From Sedimentibacter saalensis (GTDB taxonomy: Bacteria; Bacillota; Clostridia; Tissierellales; Sedimentibacteraceae): 64,000 nt of DNA. The stretch spans positions 1 through 64,000 of the forward strand of contig NZ_VLKH01000013.1 of the NCBI RefSeq assembly GCF_007830175.1, written 5' to 3'. The number at the start of each line of letters is the position of its first letter. Position 1 is the stretch's first letter. The notes under the pieces were generated by a model, which saw nothing but the letters and a program-made list of their open reading frames with translations, made no database searches and had not been told where the DNA came from. Of this stretch, positions 35,184 through 44,668 are shown piece by piece. Both the position numbers and the translations under genes were made by a program.

Positions 35184-37026
35184 GAGGGCATGCACCTCCT
35201 ATAAATCTATGGTTCACGCCGCAGTTCACGCACTTTTGTCTGCAGTCAGGTGTTGTTGTATATCCCATTGCTTTTTCATATTCACTCACAAGGAATTTTT
35301 TGTCAACTCCTATGTCAATGAAGTCCCAAGGAAGAACTTCTGTAAGAGATCTTTCCCTTCTTCCGAAAAAGTCAGCGTCAGTTGAAGTTTCTTCAAAAGC
35401 TTCCATCCACTTGCTAAAATCAAACATGTCATACCATCCGTCAAAACGGCAGCCTTTTTCCCATGCTCTTATAAGCGCAGAAGAAAGTCTTCTGTCTCCT
35501 CTTGCAAACACAGCTTCAAGGTAGCTTAATTTTGGCTCGTGGTAGCTGAAGGAAACTTTTTTGTCCTTTATTTCCCTCTGCAGCGATTTAGCCTTGTCGA
35601 AAAATTCCTCCATGCTGTCCTGCTTAACCCACTGGAACGGCGTGAAAGGCTTAGGCACAAAGCACGATGCACTGGCATTTATTTTTAAGTTTCCTTTTAT
35701 GTCTTCCTTTGGCCTTTGGAAGAATTTATCCTTTACCTTGTAGGCTAGTTCCTTTATTCCAAGAACATCTTCCATTGTTTCTCCAGGAAGTCCTATCATG
35801 AAATAAAGCTTTACAGTTGACCATCCCAGATTGAATGCAGTTTCCACAGGTCCCAATATTTGCTCTTCCGTAAGATTTTTGTTTATGACATCCCTCATCC
35901 TTTGAGTGCCTGCTTCAGGTGCAAATGTAAGACCTGATTTTCTTACTTCCTGAAGTCTTTCAATGATGTCAAAAGTCATTGAGTCAAGCCTCAGTGAAGG
36001 AAGCGAAATGCTTACATTTTGATTTTCATACATGTCTAATAGCTTCAGTGTAAGGTCGGGAAGACATGAGTAATCGCCGGAACTCAGTGATGTAAGAGAT
36101 ATTTCATCGTGTCCCGTTGAATCAATAAGTCTTTCAGCTTGTTTTACAAGAGTGTCTGCTTCTTTTTCCCTTACAGGTCTGTAAACCATTCCTGCCTGAC
36201 AGAAACGGCAGCCTCTGGTGCATCCGCGGAAAAGCTCAAGGACAACACGGTCATGAACAACGTCAATGTAAGGAAGAATGCTTTTTTCGGGGTAAAAACT
36301 TTTGTTCAGATCCCTGATGATTCTTTTAGTGATTGTTTCCTTAGCATTTTCATTAAGTGTCTTTCTTCCTTTTACAGTGCCGTCTTCATTGTATAATTCC
36401 TCATAGAATGAAGGAACATAAATTCCATCCAATTTTGCTGCTTTTTCAAGAAAAACAAGTCTGTCAAATCCGTTTTTCTTTTCTTCTTCATAAAGCTTCA
36501 AAAGTTCAGGGAGAAGTTCTTCTGTTTCTCCTATTGTAAACAGGTCAATGACTTCATAAAGAGGTTCAGGATTGTAAGCACACGGTCCTCCTGCAATAAC
36601 AAGAGGCATATCATTTGTCCTGTTTTTTGACCTTACAGGGATTTTTCCAAGGTCAAGCATATTCAGGATGTTTGTGTAGCTCATTTCATATTGAAGAGTG
36701 AATCCAACAAAATCAAATTCCATTAGTTCGTCCTTGCTTTCAAGTCCGTAAAGAGGAATGTTGTTTTTGCGCATTATTTCTTCCATGTCTGTCCATGGAG
36801 CAAAGACTCTTTCGCACCACACATTTTCCATGCTGTTCATGAGATGGTACAAAATGTGCATTCCTGTATGTGACATTCCTACTTCGTAAACATCAGGAAA
36901 AGCAAAAGCAAATCTTACATTTACATCTTCTTTGTTTTTTACAACAGAGTTAAGCTCGCTGCCCACATAACGGGCAGGTTTTTCAACCTTCAAAAGCTCT
37001 CTGTCCAACTTTTTCATATCTATCAT
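35164..37026 (-). CDS. TIGR03960-type B12-binding-like radical SAM protein
   Basis: A 620-residue protein. The N-terminal ~200 residues are a Rossmann-like cobalamin-domain relative (FAFPDVYEVGMSHTGMHILY). The radical SAM motif is GCTRGCRFC (Cys269, Cys273, Cys276) followed by QAGMVYRPVREK. The C-terminus has conserved cysteines (CRQKCVNCGVNHRFIGGACP in two stretches) that could bind a second cluster or zinc. It is the constant partner of DUF2344; the reaction is unknown. The RBS is AAAGGA. It is the first gene of the block running to rng. Confidence 0.92.
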   Translation of the reverse strand: MIDMKKLDRELLKVEKPARYVGSELNSVVKNKEDVNVRFAFAFPDVYEVGMSHTGMHILYHLMNSMENVWCERVFAPWTDMEEIMRKNNIPLYGLESKDELMEFDFVGFTLQYEMSYTNILNMLDLGKIPVRSKNRTNDMPLVIAGGPCAYNPEPLYEVIDLFTIGETEELLPELLKLYEEEKKNGFDRLVFLEKAAKLDGIYVPSFYEELYNEDGTVKGRKTLNENAKETITKRIIRDLNKSFYPEKSILPYIDVVHDRVVLELFRGCTRGCRFCQAGMVYRPVREKEADTLVKQAERLIDSTGHDEISLTSLSSGDYSCLPDLTLKLLDMYENQNVSISLPSLRLDSMTFDIIERLQEVRKSGLTFAPEAGTQRMRDVINKNLTEEQILGPVETAFNLGWSTVKLYFMIGLPGETMEDVLGIKELAYKVKDKFFQRPKEDIKGNLKINASASCFVPKPFTPFQWVKQDSMEEFFDKAKSLQREIKDKKVSFSYHEPKLSYLEAVFARGDRRLSSALIRAWEKGCRFDGWYDMFDFSKWMEAFEETSTDADFFGRRERSLTEVLPWDFIDIGVDKKFLVSEYEKAMGYTTTPDCRQKCVNCGVNHRFIGGACPHVQVNK

Positions 37027-37109
37027 AGTAAATCCTTTCTATATTATATAACGCCAAGAAATTTTCCATGTTGTAAAACATTATATATGTTTAATTATTT
37101 TTCACTTTA

Positions 37110-37139
37110 TTGACATTACAATTCATTAAATTCTATATA
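37110..37139 (+). promoter_or_regulatory. Possible folC promoter
   Basis: TTGACA (37110-37115), 18 bp spacer, TATATA (37134-37139). It is ~115 bp upstream of the folC start; the gap in between shows nothing else. Confidence 0.45.
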
Positions 37140-37255
37140 TTTTATCATACCAAATATTAAATGACAACTTATAAAGAAAATTTATTTGTAAAAAGCTTGA
37201 AATATTGTATTGCTTGAAATATTATAGTATTTGAATACATATAGCGGAGGTTAAA

Positions 37256-38569
37256 ATGAACTACGAAGAATCAATTGAATTCATTCATTCAACTTACAAA
37301 TTCGGTTCCAAATTAGGACTTGAAAATATTACAAGACTCACAGAACTTCTTGGCAATCCACAGGACTCATACAAAATAATCCACGTTGCAGGAACAAACG
37401 GAAAAGGTTCCACAAGCAACATGATTCACGATGTGTTAATGGCCTCCGGATACAAGACCGGACTTTTTATAAGCCCCTTTCTTGAAGAATTCACAGAAAG
37501 AATACAAGTGAACAAACACCACATAGACAAGGAATCCCTGGCAAAAATAACTTCTCTGGTGAAGGAAAAAATTGCAGTGATGCTTGAGGAAGGATACAAT
37601 CACCCCACGGAATTTGAAGTTGTCACTGCCATAGGTTTTAAATACTTTCAGGAACAAAACATTGACTTTCTTGTGCTTGAAGTAGGCATGGGAGGAAGGT
37701 TTGACGCTACAAATGTTGTAAAAGACACCCTTGTATCCGTCATAACATCCATAAGCTTCGACCACATGGAGTATCTTGGAGACACACTTGAAAAAATAGC
37801 ATTTGAAAAAGCTGGCATTATAAAGGAAAACTCAAGCGTAATAATATATCCGCAGGCTGAAAATGTTGTGAAAACAATAAGTGATGTTGCTGAAGGTAAA
37901 AATTCAAACGTATATGTTGTGAACATTAAAGATATAGAAAAAACCCGGGGAAATCTCACAGGTCAGTGGTTTAACTACCTTAAAAAAGATGTGTTCAGCC
38001 TTTCTGAAACAAAAATGAACTTCCTTGGGGAACATCAGCTCTACAACGTGCTCACAGCACTTCGTGCCCTTGAAATAGTAAAAACATCAGGATACAATGT
38101 AACAGAAGAATCAATAAAAGAAGGACTTTTTACATGCCGTTTTGCCGGAAGGTTTGAAATATTAAGGGAAAATCCGGTTATTGTCCTTGACGGCGGCCAC
38201 AACATAAACGGCATCGAATATTTTTCTAAGGCTGTGAAGGAAAATTTCAAGGAAAATAAAATCACTTTGTTTTTTGGAATGCTTAAGGACAAAAACCCTG
38301 AAGATGTTCTTCCATTTATTATTCCTCTTTGCAAAAAAGTTTACACATTGACTCCAAACAATCCACGTGCCATGAAGTCGGAAGATCTGGCATCACTAAT
38401 CAGAGAACACTATGAAGTTGAGGTTGCTCCTCTTAACTCATATGAGGACACACTACCTATTTTAAATGCAGCAAAAAAAGAAGACTGTATAGCATTTGTA
38501 GGTTCCCTTTACATGATAGGCGACATAAGAACACTGTTGAAAAACAACGGCTTCATAGAAAATAAATAA
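37256..38569 (+). CDS. folC: Folylpolyglutamate synthase / dihydrofolate synthase
   Basis: A 437-residue Mur-ligase-like enzyme that adds glutamate to folates. ATP-binding loop: HVAGTNGKGSTSNM. Further: EVGMGGRFDATNVV, and the C-terminal domain opening VLDGGHNINGIEYF. It works in the same pathway as folA and thyA at 26086-27435, but is separated from them. The RBS is CGGAGG. Its terminator appears to be split by repeat R4. Confidence 0.96.
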   Translation: MNYEESIEFIHSTYKFGSKLGLENITRLTELLGNPQDSYKIIHVAGTNGKGSTSNMIHDVLMASGYKTGLFISPFLEEFTERIQVNKHHIDKESLAKITSLVKEKIAVMLEEGYNHPTEFEVVTAIGFKYFQEQNIDFLVLEVGMGGRFDATNVVKDTLVSVITSISFDHMEYLGDTLEKIAFEKAGIIKENSSVIIYPQAENVVKTISDVAEGKNSNVYVVNIKDIEKTRGNLTGQWFNYLKKDVFSLSETKMNFLGEHQLYNVLTALRALEIVKTSGYNVTEESIKEGLFTCRFAGRFEILRENPVIVLDGGHNINGIEYFSKAVKENFKENKITLFFGMLKDKNPEDVLPFIIPLCKKVYTLTPNNPRAMKSEDLASLIREHYEVEVAPLNSYEDTLPILNAAKKEDCIAFVGSLYMIGDIRTLLKNNGFIENK

Positions 38570-38575
38570 ACAGCA

Positions 38576-38710
38576 AAAAGAGGCTGCTGCATTAATGATT
38601 TTTATCGTGTCATTCTGAGGACTTTATCCCGAAAGATCTCATACCTTCAAAAGATGAGATCCTTCGCTATCGCTCAGGATGACATGAAAATGCAGCAACC
38701 CCTTTATTTT
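38576..38710 (+). repeat. REP-like repeat R4 inside the folC terminator stem
   Basis: The palindromic unit occupies 38609-38683. It is enclosed by AAAAAGAGGCTGCTGCATT (38576-38593) and AATGCAGCAACCCCTTTATT (38689-38708), which pair and are followed by a T-rich run, as a terminator would be. The REP thus forms a long loop within that stem. Confidence 0.75.
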
Positions 38711-38775
38711 AATTCTTAACTCTTCATTCTTAATTCTTCATTTTATTTTAATTTAATTATTGATTTTAAACGTAA

Positions 38776-39126
38776 TTAAAAATCAATGAGCCCCAAACTT
38801 ATTTTCAAGCAGTCGTCAACTTCGCCCATGAGATTTTTATCAAACCTGCCTATTTTTTCTTTTAAACGCTTCTTGTCGATTGTGCGAATTTGTTCTAAGA
38901 GAACTACAGAATCTTTTGGCAGACTGAAGTCTTCAGAACTTATCTCTATGTGTGTAGGCAGCTTTGCCTTATTGATCTGAGAAGTAATTGCAGATACAAT
39001 AACTGTTGGACTATATCTATTCCCTATGTCGTTTTGTACAACTAAAACCGGCCTCACGCCCCCTTGTTCTGAACCTATGACAGGGCTTAAGTCGGCATAG
39101 TATACATCTCCCCTTTTAACAATCAA
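38776..39126 (-). CDS. mazF: MazF/NdoA endoribonuclease toxin
   Basis: A 116-residue PemK/MazF toxin, collinear with Bacillus NdoA from [20 protein letters not shown] to the C-terminal ISLGLIDF. It cuts mRNA at short single-stranded sequences. I choose a TTG start 8 bp after AGGAAG, which gives the family's exact length; a GTG three codons earlier would lie on top of that site. It follows the antitoxin gene with 1 bp between them. Confidence 0.93.
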   Translation of the reverse strand: MIVKRGDVYYADLSPVIGSEQGGVRPVLVVQNDIGNRYSPTVIVSAITSQINKAKLPTHIEISSEDFSLPKDSVVLLEQIRTIDKKRLKEKIGRFDKNLMGEVDDCLKISLGLIDF

Positions 39127-39127
39127 A

Positions 39128-39403
39128 CTATTCACTTCCTATTAATTTTGTTTCATAGCTTAAAAAGTCCTCATAGTCCCCTTCTGAGTATTCTTCTGTA
39201 ATACTTTTGTTAATGTTGCTCATTTCCAAATATCCGGCCTTCATCTTGTTTCTGATTTCAAGCTTTCTTTTTTCAATTAAATAAAACCTTATTGATTTTC
39301 TAATAAAGTCGCTTCTGTTTGTTCCTTCTTCTTTAACGGCATTATCCAGTTCTCTCAGCAGGTTTTCCGGAATGGATATCAATATTTTCTTATTATCAGC
39401 CAA
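39128..39403 (-). CDS. mazE: MazE-type ribbon-helix-helix antitoxin
   Basis: A 91-residue protein. Residues 1-45 are a ribbon-helix-helix DNA-binding fold ([19 protein letters not shown], then [14 protein letters not shown]), and the acidic C-terminus would bind and silence the toxin. The start is a TTG placed 6 bp after GAGGTG; a longer reading adds an implausible Cys-rich stretch. The pair probably autoregulates. Confidence 0.9.
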   Translation of the reverse strand: MADNKKILISIPENLLRELDNAVKEEGTNRSDFIRKSIRFYLIEKRKLEIRNKMKAGYLEMSNINKSITEEYSEGDYEDFLSYETKLIGSE

Positions 39404-39504
39404 ATCACACACCTCACAATTGCATCTCAGTTCATGTTTTATTAGTAATTTTACCACATGAATACTAAAAGTTGTATGGTAACTTTTTGTATTTATGTGA
39501 AATA

Positions 39505-40008
39505 TTATTCCTCTACTTTTATGTTTTCATACTTGATAGTCTTAACCAAATCGTCATTTTTATAAATAAAAATTGTGTCTGGAAGCAAGTTTTCACTGCT
39601 AAATCTAAGAACATGCCTGAACGTTCCGTCCCAATAGATTATTTCCTCCGACAATCCGTCTACTGTGTTTTGAAACTTACTAAGATCAATATCCTGAACA
39701 AGATACTTTTCCGTCTTGAAGTTTTCAATTGTTACACTGCCATCCGGAAATTTGTCGTTGCTTAAAACGCACCTGCCCCCTGAGAGATAAGCAGTGTTCC
39801 ACGTTTGATTTCCAGAGGTAGTCTTGATGCTGTAATTATTGTCTCTCGAGATAATGCTCAAGTTGTAAGTGTCTTCTCTTGTTTGTTCATACACCTGCAT
39901 CACCGCATCTGCAGTATAATTAACAGGTATCGAAAATGTTTTGTCTTCTTTTTTACAGCTTGAAAGCAAAAAAACAATCAAAATCAGGCAGCAAATTTTA
40001 AGCTTCAT
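39505..40008 (-). CDS. Putative lipoprotein
   Basis: A 167-residue protein with a lipoprotein signal peptide: MKLKICCLILIVFLLSSC, Cys18 being the lipidated residue. The mature part is beta-rich and shows no domain I recognise for certain; LolA/outer-membrane-lipoprotein-sorting-like folds look similar. It lies between acpS and mazE on the same strand, a place often taken by such a gene in Firmicutes (near acpS-alr-mazEF). Confidence 0.8.
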   Translation of the reverse strand: MKLKICCLILIVFLLSSCKKEDKTFSIPVNYTADAVMQVYEQTREDTYNLSIISRDNNYSIKTTSGNQTWNTAYLSGGRCVLSNDKFPDGSVTIENFKTEKYLVQDIDLSKFQNTVDGLSEEIIYWDGTFRHVLRFSSENLLPDTIFIYKNDDLVKTIKYENIKVEE

Positions 40009-40081
40009 ACCAATATCCTCTCCATAGTTATATAATACATATATGAAGAGATTTCAAAATATATGCCTAATAACTTAAAAA

Positions 40082-40447
40082 CTATTCAGCCACACAATAG
40101 GCAACAGCATACTCACTTGTGTGGGATATGGATAGGTGGATTGTTTCAATATTTAGTTCCTGGGCTCTTTTTTTTGCATTATTTTTTAAAATAATTCCCG
40201 GTTTTCCCATTTCATCCTTCACAACTTCTATGTCGCAGGGGCCGAAATTTGTAAATCCGGTGCCAAGGCACTTTGATACAGCTTCTTTTGCTGCAAACAT
40301 TCCTGCAGCAGTCTGAGGATTGAATTTCCGTGACTTTAAATATTCAATTTCAACCGTTGAATAAATTTTATGAAGGAATCTCTCATTTTCAATGTTATTT
40401 TTAATTCTGTCCACTTCCGTCATATCTATTCCTGTGCCTTTTATCAT
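40082..40447 (-). CDS. acpS: Holo-[acyl-carrier-protein] synthase
   Basis: A 121-residue phosphopantetheinyl transferase that arms ACP for fatty-acid synthesis. Mg-binding residues lie in GTGIDMTEVDRI and in FAAKEAVSK, with the substrate-site HLSISHTSEYAVA. Length is standard. Divergent from upp. Confidence 0.96.
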   Translation of the reverse strand: MIKGTGIDMTEVDRIKNNIENERFLHKIYSTVEIEYLKSRKFNPQTAAGMFAAKEAVSKCLGTGFTNFGPCDIEVVKDEMGKPGIILKNNAKKRAQELNIETIHLSISHTSEYAVAYCVAE

Positions 40448-40570
40448 TGTGCATACTCCTTTTTAAGAAAAAAATTAATTGACAAAGTTCTTCATGTATA
40501 TAATAATTATATTACATGTTTAAATTCATTACAACTAATACTAACAATTCTTCAATAAAGGAGTCAACAT

Positions 40571-41200
40571 ATGAGTAATGTAACAGTAGTCTCTCATCCA
40601 TTGATACAGCACAAACTGACAATGCTTAGAGACAAAAACACATCTTCAAAAGATTTCAGAGAACTAGTAAGAGAAATAGCAATGCTAATGGCTTACGAAG
40701 TAACAAGAAATCTTCAGCTTAAAGACATTGAAATTGAAACACCCATAATAAAGACAACAGGAAAGGTCCTTGCAGGTGAGGATATTGCAATAGTTCCGGT
40801 ACTTCGTGCCGGCCTTGGAATGGTTGATGGTATGCTTGATTTAATACCAAATGCAAAAATAGGCCACATAGGATTGTACAGAAATGAAGAAACATTGGAA
40901 CCTGTTGAATATTACTGCAAACTTCCAAGTGACATCGGAAACAGAATAGTAATAATTACAGAACCAATGCTTTCAACCGGAGGCTCAATGAACGGAGCCA
41001 TAGCATTATTAAAAAAACACGGCGCAAAAAAAATAAAATCAATACACTTGGTATGTGCTCCCGAAGGGCTTAAAAAAGTTACAGATGCTCATCCTGATGT
41101 TGAAATTTATACTGCAAGCATTGATGAAAAATTCAACGACATAGGTTACATAGTACCTGGCCTTGGAGATGCAGGCGACAGATTGTTCGGCACAAAGTAA
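40571..41200 (+). CDS. upp: Uracil phosphoribosyltransferase
   Basis: A 209-residue salvage enzyme making UMP from uracil and PRPP. N-terminal [25 protein letters not shown] and C-terminal [14 protein letters not shown] are family-typical. The PRPP loop reads EPMLSTGGS where most have DPMLATGGS, a conservative change at an acidic binding residue. The RBS is AAAGGAG. Confidence 0.95.
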   Translation: MSNVTVVSHPLIQHKLTMLRDKNTSSKDFRELVREIAMLMAYEVTRNLQLKDIEIETPIIKTTGKVLAGEDIAIVPVLRAGLGMVDGMLDLIPNAKIGHIGLYRNEETLEPVEYYCKLPSDIGNRIVIITEPMLSTGGSMNGAIALLKKHGAKKIKSIHLVCAPEGLKKVTDAHPDVEIYTASIDEKFNDIGYIVPGLGDAGDRLFGTK

Positions 41201-41233
41201 GCAGATGTCCCAAATCTTCGATTTGGTGACAGT

Positions 41234-41353
41234 CGCTTATCCTGAGCGTAGCGAAGGATCTCGTTTGATAAGCAAAGAGGTTTGACGTCTCACAGCTTAT
41301 CCTGAGCGTAGCGAAGGATCTCGTTTGATAAACGAAGTGTAAGACATCTCACA
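41234..41353. repeat. Tandem 60 bp repeat (two units), REP half-sites
   Basis: Units at 41234-41293 and 41294-41353 share GCTTATCCTGAGCGTAGCG, then AAGGATCTCGTTTGATAA, and a diverged end (GACGTCTCAC / GACATCTCAC). The motif resembles one arm of the REP family. It lies in the 270 bp upp-MATE spacer. Confidence 0.75.
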
Positions 41354-41422
41354 AGAGATGAACTCTTGTACCCAGAAAAATTTCGCCAATATCGGCACGA
41401 ACATGTGAAAATTTACTATATA

Positions 41423-41461
41423 AGCAAACAGGGCGGATTTTAATCCGTCCTTAAGTTTGCT
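41423..41461 (+). promoter_or_regulatory. Hairpin directly before the MATE gene's ribosome binding site
   Basis: AGCAAAC + GGGCGGAT paired with ATCCGTCC + GTTTGCT. No T-run follows on either strand, so it is not a simple terminator; it ends 3 bp before the Shine-Dalgarno sequence and may control translation or be an operator. Confidence 0.5.
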
Positions 41462-41472
41462 ATGAGGTGGAA

Positions 41473-42840
41473 ATGAACAAGCTTTTTAAAACCAGCAAAG
41501 ACAAAGTATTTCTTACAACACTGATTATAATTGCACTTCCTGTAGTAATACAAAATATCATAAGCATCGGTCTTAACATGATTGATACCATAATGGTAAG
41601 CAGTCTGGGTGAAAATGCTATTTCAGCTGTAGGCCTGGCTAACAGAATTTATTTTATTTTTACTACGATATGTTTTGGAATTTACAGCGGAGCTGCTATT
41701 TTCATAGCTCAGTACTGGGGAGCCCAGGACAAAGTAAGCATCAAAAAAGTTTTCGGCATTGACATAATAATAGGTTCGTCTCTTTCAATTTTGTTTTCTT
41801 TGACAGTATTCTTTCTAAGAGATCAAATAATGAGAATATTCATAGATGATCCCACTGTAATAGCACTTGGAAGCAAGTATCTTAAAATTGTGTCGTTTTC
41901 ATATTTTTTCACTGCAATTTCCTTTGCTTTCAGCTTCAACTCAAGAGCAATACATATGCTCAAGATGCCTACAGCAGTAAATGCAGTGGCACTTTTGATA
42001 AATACATTCATAAACTGGCTTCTGATAAACGGAAATCTTGGATTTCCTGCACTTGGAGTAGAAGGAGCAGCAACTGCAACACTTATTGCAAGAATTTTTG
42101 AATTTACAGCTCTTATATTTCTTATTTACAGAAATAAAAATCATCCCCTTGCTGCTTCCATAAAGGAAATGACTTCTTGGGACATGAATATGTTAAAAAA
42201 GGTTCTTAAAACATCCTTTCCTGTAATTTTATCTGAAACTGCATGGTCTGTGGGAACAAGCGTATACTTCATAGCATACGGCTTCATGGGAGCTTCGGCA
42301 ATTGCAGTTGTTCAGATAGCATACAACATATCAGACTTTTTCCAGGCCTTCTTCTTCGGCATTGGAAATGCAAGTGCTGTAATGATAGGAAATGAAATTG
42401 GAAGAAATGATATTGAAAAAGCACGTGACTACAGCAACAAAATACTAAAAATAACATTTGTTCTGAGCATAATTCTTGCTTCACTGCTGTTTGTGTCAAG
42501 AGGAATGATAGCAAGTTACTTCAACCTGGAGCAAGCAACAAGCATTTCCCTGAACAAGACACTGATTGTGTTTACGGCATACTTCACTCCCAAAATGTTC
42601 TCATACATTTTCATCTGCGGAATACTCCGTTCGGGAGGAGATACAAAGTTTTGCATGATCGTAGACATTGTAACCATATGGTTCATAGGCGTTCCTGTTG
42701 CATTTTTCTCAGTCCTTGTTTTAAAACTTCCAATACACTGGGTAATGGCCATGGTTTTTGCAGAAGAGCTCATAAAATCCATAACTGTACTTAAAAGATA
42801 CTACAGCAACAAGTGGATTAACAATTTAATTATGGAATAG
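41473..42840 (+). CDS. MATE family efflux transporter
   Basis: A 455-residue exporter with 12 predicted spans in two related halves. It shows the NorM/DinF-like pattern (PVVIQNIISIGLNMIDTIMVSSLGENAISAVGLANR in overlapping stretches; ILRSGGDTKFCMIVDIVTIW). Such proteins export drugs or metabolites against Na+ or H+; an Na+-coupled version would fit the Nqr pump, but that is inference. The ATG is chosen after GAGGTGG; spacing is short. A GTG two codons earlier is possible. Confidence 0.9.
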   Translation: MNKLFKTSKDKVFLTTLIIIALPVVIQNIISIGLNMIDTIMVSSLGENAISAVGLANRIYFIFTTICFGIYSGAAIFIAQYWGAQDKVSIKKVFGIDIIIGSSLSILFSLTVFFLRDQIMRIFIDDPTVIALGSKYLKIVSFSYFFTAISFAFSFNSRAIHMLKMPTAVNAVALLINTFINWLLINGNLGFPALGVEGAATATLIARIFEFTALIFLIYRNKNHPLAASIKEMTSWDMNMLKKVLKTSFPVILSETAWSVGTSVYFIAYGFMGASAIAVVQIAYNISDFFQAFFFGIGNASAVMIGNEIGRNDIEKARDYSNKILKITFVLSIILASLLFVSRGMIASYFNLEQATSISLNKTLIVFTAYFTPKMFSYIFICGILRSGGDTKFCMIVDIVTIWFIGVPVAFFSVLVLKLPIHWVMAMVFAEELIKSITVLKRYYSNKWINNLIME

Positions 42841-42922
42841 CAAAGAAGGCGCAAGCCTTTTTTGAATTATTGACAAAATGTTTTCACAATGATATGTTTA
42901 TTATGACTATGGGGAGGATATT

Positions 42923-43864
42923 ATGAGGCATATTTTTATAATTAATCCTGTTGCCGGCAAAGGCAGATCTCAGTCTGAAATTGCAAGCAACATTAATTCT
43001 CTGCTACAAAACAAGGAAATACAATATGAAATTTATTACACCAGGTACAAAGGCGATGCTAAGTCATTTGTTGACAGCAAGTGTACGGACAAGTCTCCTG
43101 TGGTATTTTACGCATGCGGCGGAGACGGAACGCTTCATGAAGTCATAAACGCAGCTGTATCTTACAGCCATGCAAGCGTGGGTGTTATTCCCTGCGGTTC
43201 AGGAAATGATTTCGTAAAAAATTTCAACAACCATTATCTTTTTGGTGATATTGCAGCTCAGGTATCAGGAGAAACAGTAAAGCTTGACATGATAAAAGCA
43301 CAGAATGAATATTCCGTTTCTGTATGCAACATAGGATTTGACGCAGATGCGGCATTCAACATGCACAAGTTTAAAAAAATACCCTTTATTACAGGCTCCG
43401 GTTGCTATATTCTTTCTGTTTTATACTGTTTATTAAAAAAACTAGGCAAGAAACTGAAAGTTGTGCTGGATGATGACTATACATTTGAAGGAACATTTCT
43501 TCTTGGTGTTGCAGCTAACGGCCATTCCTATGGAGGAGGCTATAAATGCGCTCCAAAAGCTTTGATTAATGACGGAGTTATAGATGTTTGTTTCGTAAAT
43601 AAAATGTCGAGATTTAAGATTTTGGGCCTCATAGGAAGTTACAAAAATGGAACCCACCTGGAAAATGAAAAGCTTAAAGATTACATCACATACAAAAAAT
43701 GCAAGACAGTGAAAATCATAAGTCAGGAATCAATCAACTTATGTGTTGACGGTGAAAATTATGTATTTGAAGAAATTGATTTTGAAATTGTTCCTGAATC
43801 GCTGAATTTCCGTCTTCCTAAAGGAGTTACGGTTCAAGGTTCAAAACCTCAAAAAGCTCAATAA
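42923..43864 (+). CDS. Diacylglycerol kinase family lipid kinase (YegS/DgkB-like)
   Basis: A 313-residue lipid kinase. It has FIINPVAGKGRS at the start, the glycine-rich ACGGDGTLHEVINA loop and GVIPCGSGNDFVKNF. Members phosphorylate diacylglycerol (DgkB) or other lipids; which one is not certain. The RBS is GGGGAGGAT. It lies 82 bp after the MATE gene and may be read with it. Confidence 0.9.
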   Translation: MRHIFIINPVAGKGRSQSEIASNINSLLQNKEIQYEIYYTRYKGDAKSFVDSKCTDKSPVVFYACGGDGTLHEVINAAVSYSHASVGVIPCGSGNDFVKNFNNHYLFGDIAAQVSGETVKLDMIKAQNEYSVSVCNIGFDADAAFNMHKFKKIPFITGSGCYILSVLYCLLKKLGKKLKVVLDDDYTFEGTFLLGVAANGHSYGGGYKCAPKALINDGVIDVCFVNKMSRFKILGLIGSYKNGTHLENEKLKDYITYKKCKTVKIISQESINLCVDGENYVFEEIDFEIVPESLNFRLPKGVTVQGSKPQKAQ

Positions 43865-44065
43865 AAAAGACGACTCTTGTAGAATCGCCAGGCTATTGAC
43901 AAATATAATTTTCCACAAATCATAAGGGCGGATCTTGTTTCCGCCTGGGGTTATTAATACAATAATTTTCTTATCTTCGGGAGGACTCGAGGTCCTCCAC
44001 TACAAAATATGATTTCAAGTTCACCGACAATTACCAATATTAATTAATTTTAATAACTTTGTCAT

Positions 44066-44100
44066 CAAAAAGACGATTCTTAATTGAATCGTCTTTTTAT
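44066..44100. terminator. Bidirectional terminator
   Basis: AAAAAGACGATTC / GAATCGTCTTTTT. It serves the convergent lipid kinase and queT genes. The 250 bp spacer also holds two smaller GC hairpins (GGGCGGA/TCCGCCT near 43926-43950, GAGGACT/AGGTCCTC near 43981-43999). Confidence 0.85.
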
Positions 44101-44113
44101 TTCTTAATACAAT

Positions 44114-44623
44114 TTAGTTTATTGTAAGTCTTTCTGACAAGGCTGAATTTTTCATTACAGCATTTACAACCTGTGTTCCCACAAGTGTAACGACAACAAA
44201 TTCTCCAATTGCCACATACAATGCATTCAGCAAGAAAGGTGTCTGGAACAGATACGTAAGCTCAAGTCCAACAAAAATTGCATTTGATAAAACAGGTCCC
44301 AAACTTGCCAGGTACATGGATTTTTTATTGTATCCAAAAGTTTTTCTTATAGCTGCAATGTACAATATTGCAATCAGAGTTGCAAATGAACCAACTACAA
44401 CGTCAATTACCCCAAGAGGGCTTGTGAAGTTAGCCAATATGCATCCAAGGACAAGTCCCAGACCATATTTTGGCTCAATGAACGCAAAAAGCACCAATAT
44501 TTCAGATACACGAAACTGTACCTGTCCATAGCTCATAAATGCAAAGGCATAGGTAAGCGCTGCATAGGCTGCCGCTATGAGGGCAGTGTGTGTTAAAAAT
44601 TTTAAATTTACGTTTTTTTCCAT
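44114..44623 (-). CDS. queT: QueT queuosine-precursor transporter, ECF S-component
   Basis: A 169-residue membrane protein with about five to six spans, matching COG4708/QueT (QFRVSEILVLFAFIEPKYGLGLVLGCILANF, in two stretches). As the substrate-binding S-component it needs the shared EcfA1/EcfA2/EcfT module, which is encoded at 46498-48969. The substrate, preQ1 or preQ0, is inferred from the family and from the preQ1 riboswitch in its leader. Confidence 0.92.
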   Translation of the reverse strand: MEKNVNLKFLTHTALIAAAYAALTYAFAFMSYGQVQFRVSEILVLFAFIEPKYGLGLVLGCILANFTSPLGVIDVVVGSFATLIAILYIAAIRKTFGYNKKSMYLASLGPVLSNAIFVGLELTYLFQTPFLLNALYVAIGEFVVVTLVGTQVVNAVMKNSALSERLTIN

Positions 44624-44657
44624 TAAAAAAACTCCTTTCGAATATAATTCTCGGAGT
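44624..44657 (-). terminator. Expression-platform hairpin before queT
   Basis: On the minus strand ACTCC-GA-GAAT pairs with ATTC-GAAA-GGAGT and is followed by TTTTTT. The stem includes the queT Shine-Dalgarno (AAAGGAG), so it could act as a terminator, a sequestering stem, or both, downstream of the riboswitch. Confidence 0.65.
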
Positions 44658-44668
44658 CACTAAAAAAA

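Noticed and set aside
38570-38775. CRISPR-like repeats among the GTCATTCTGAGG units
   Set aside because: Copies are scattered singly through the window, are palindromic, and show no regular spacers or cas genes.
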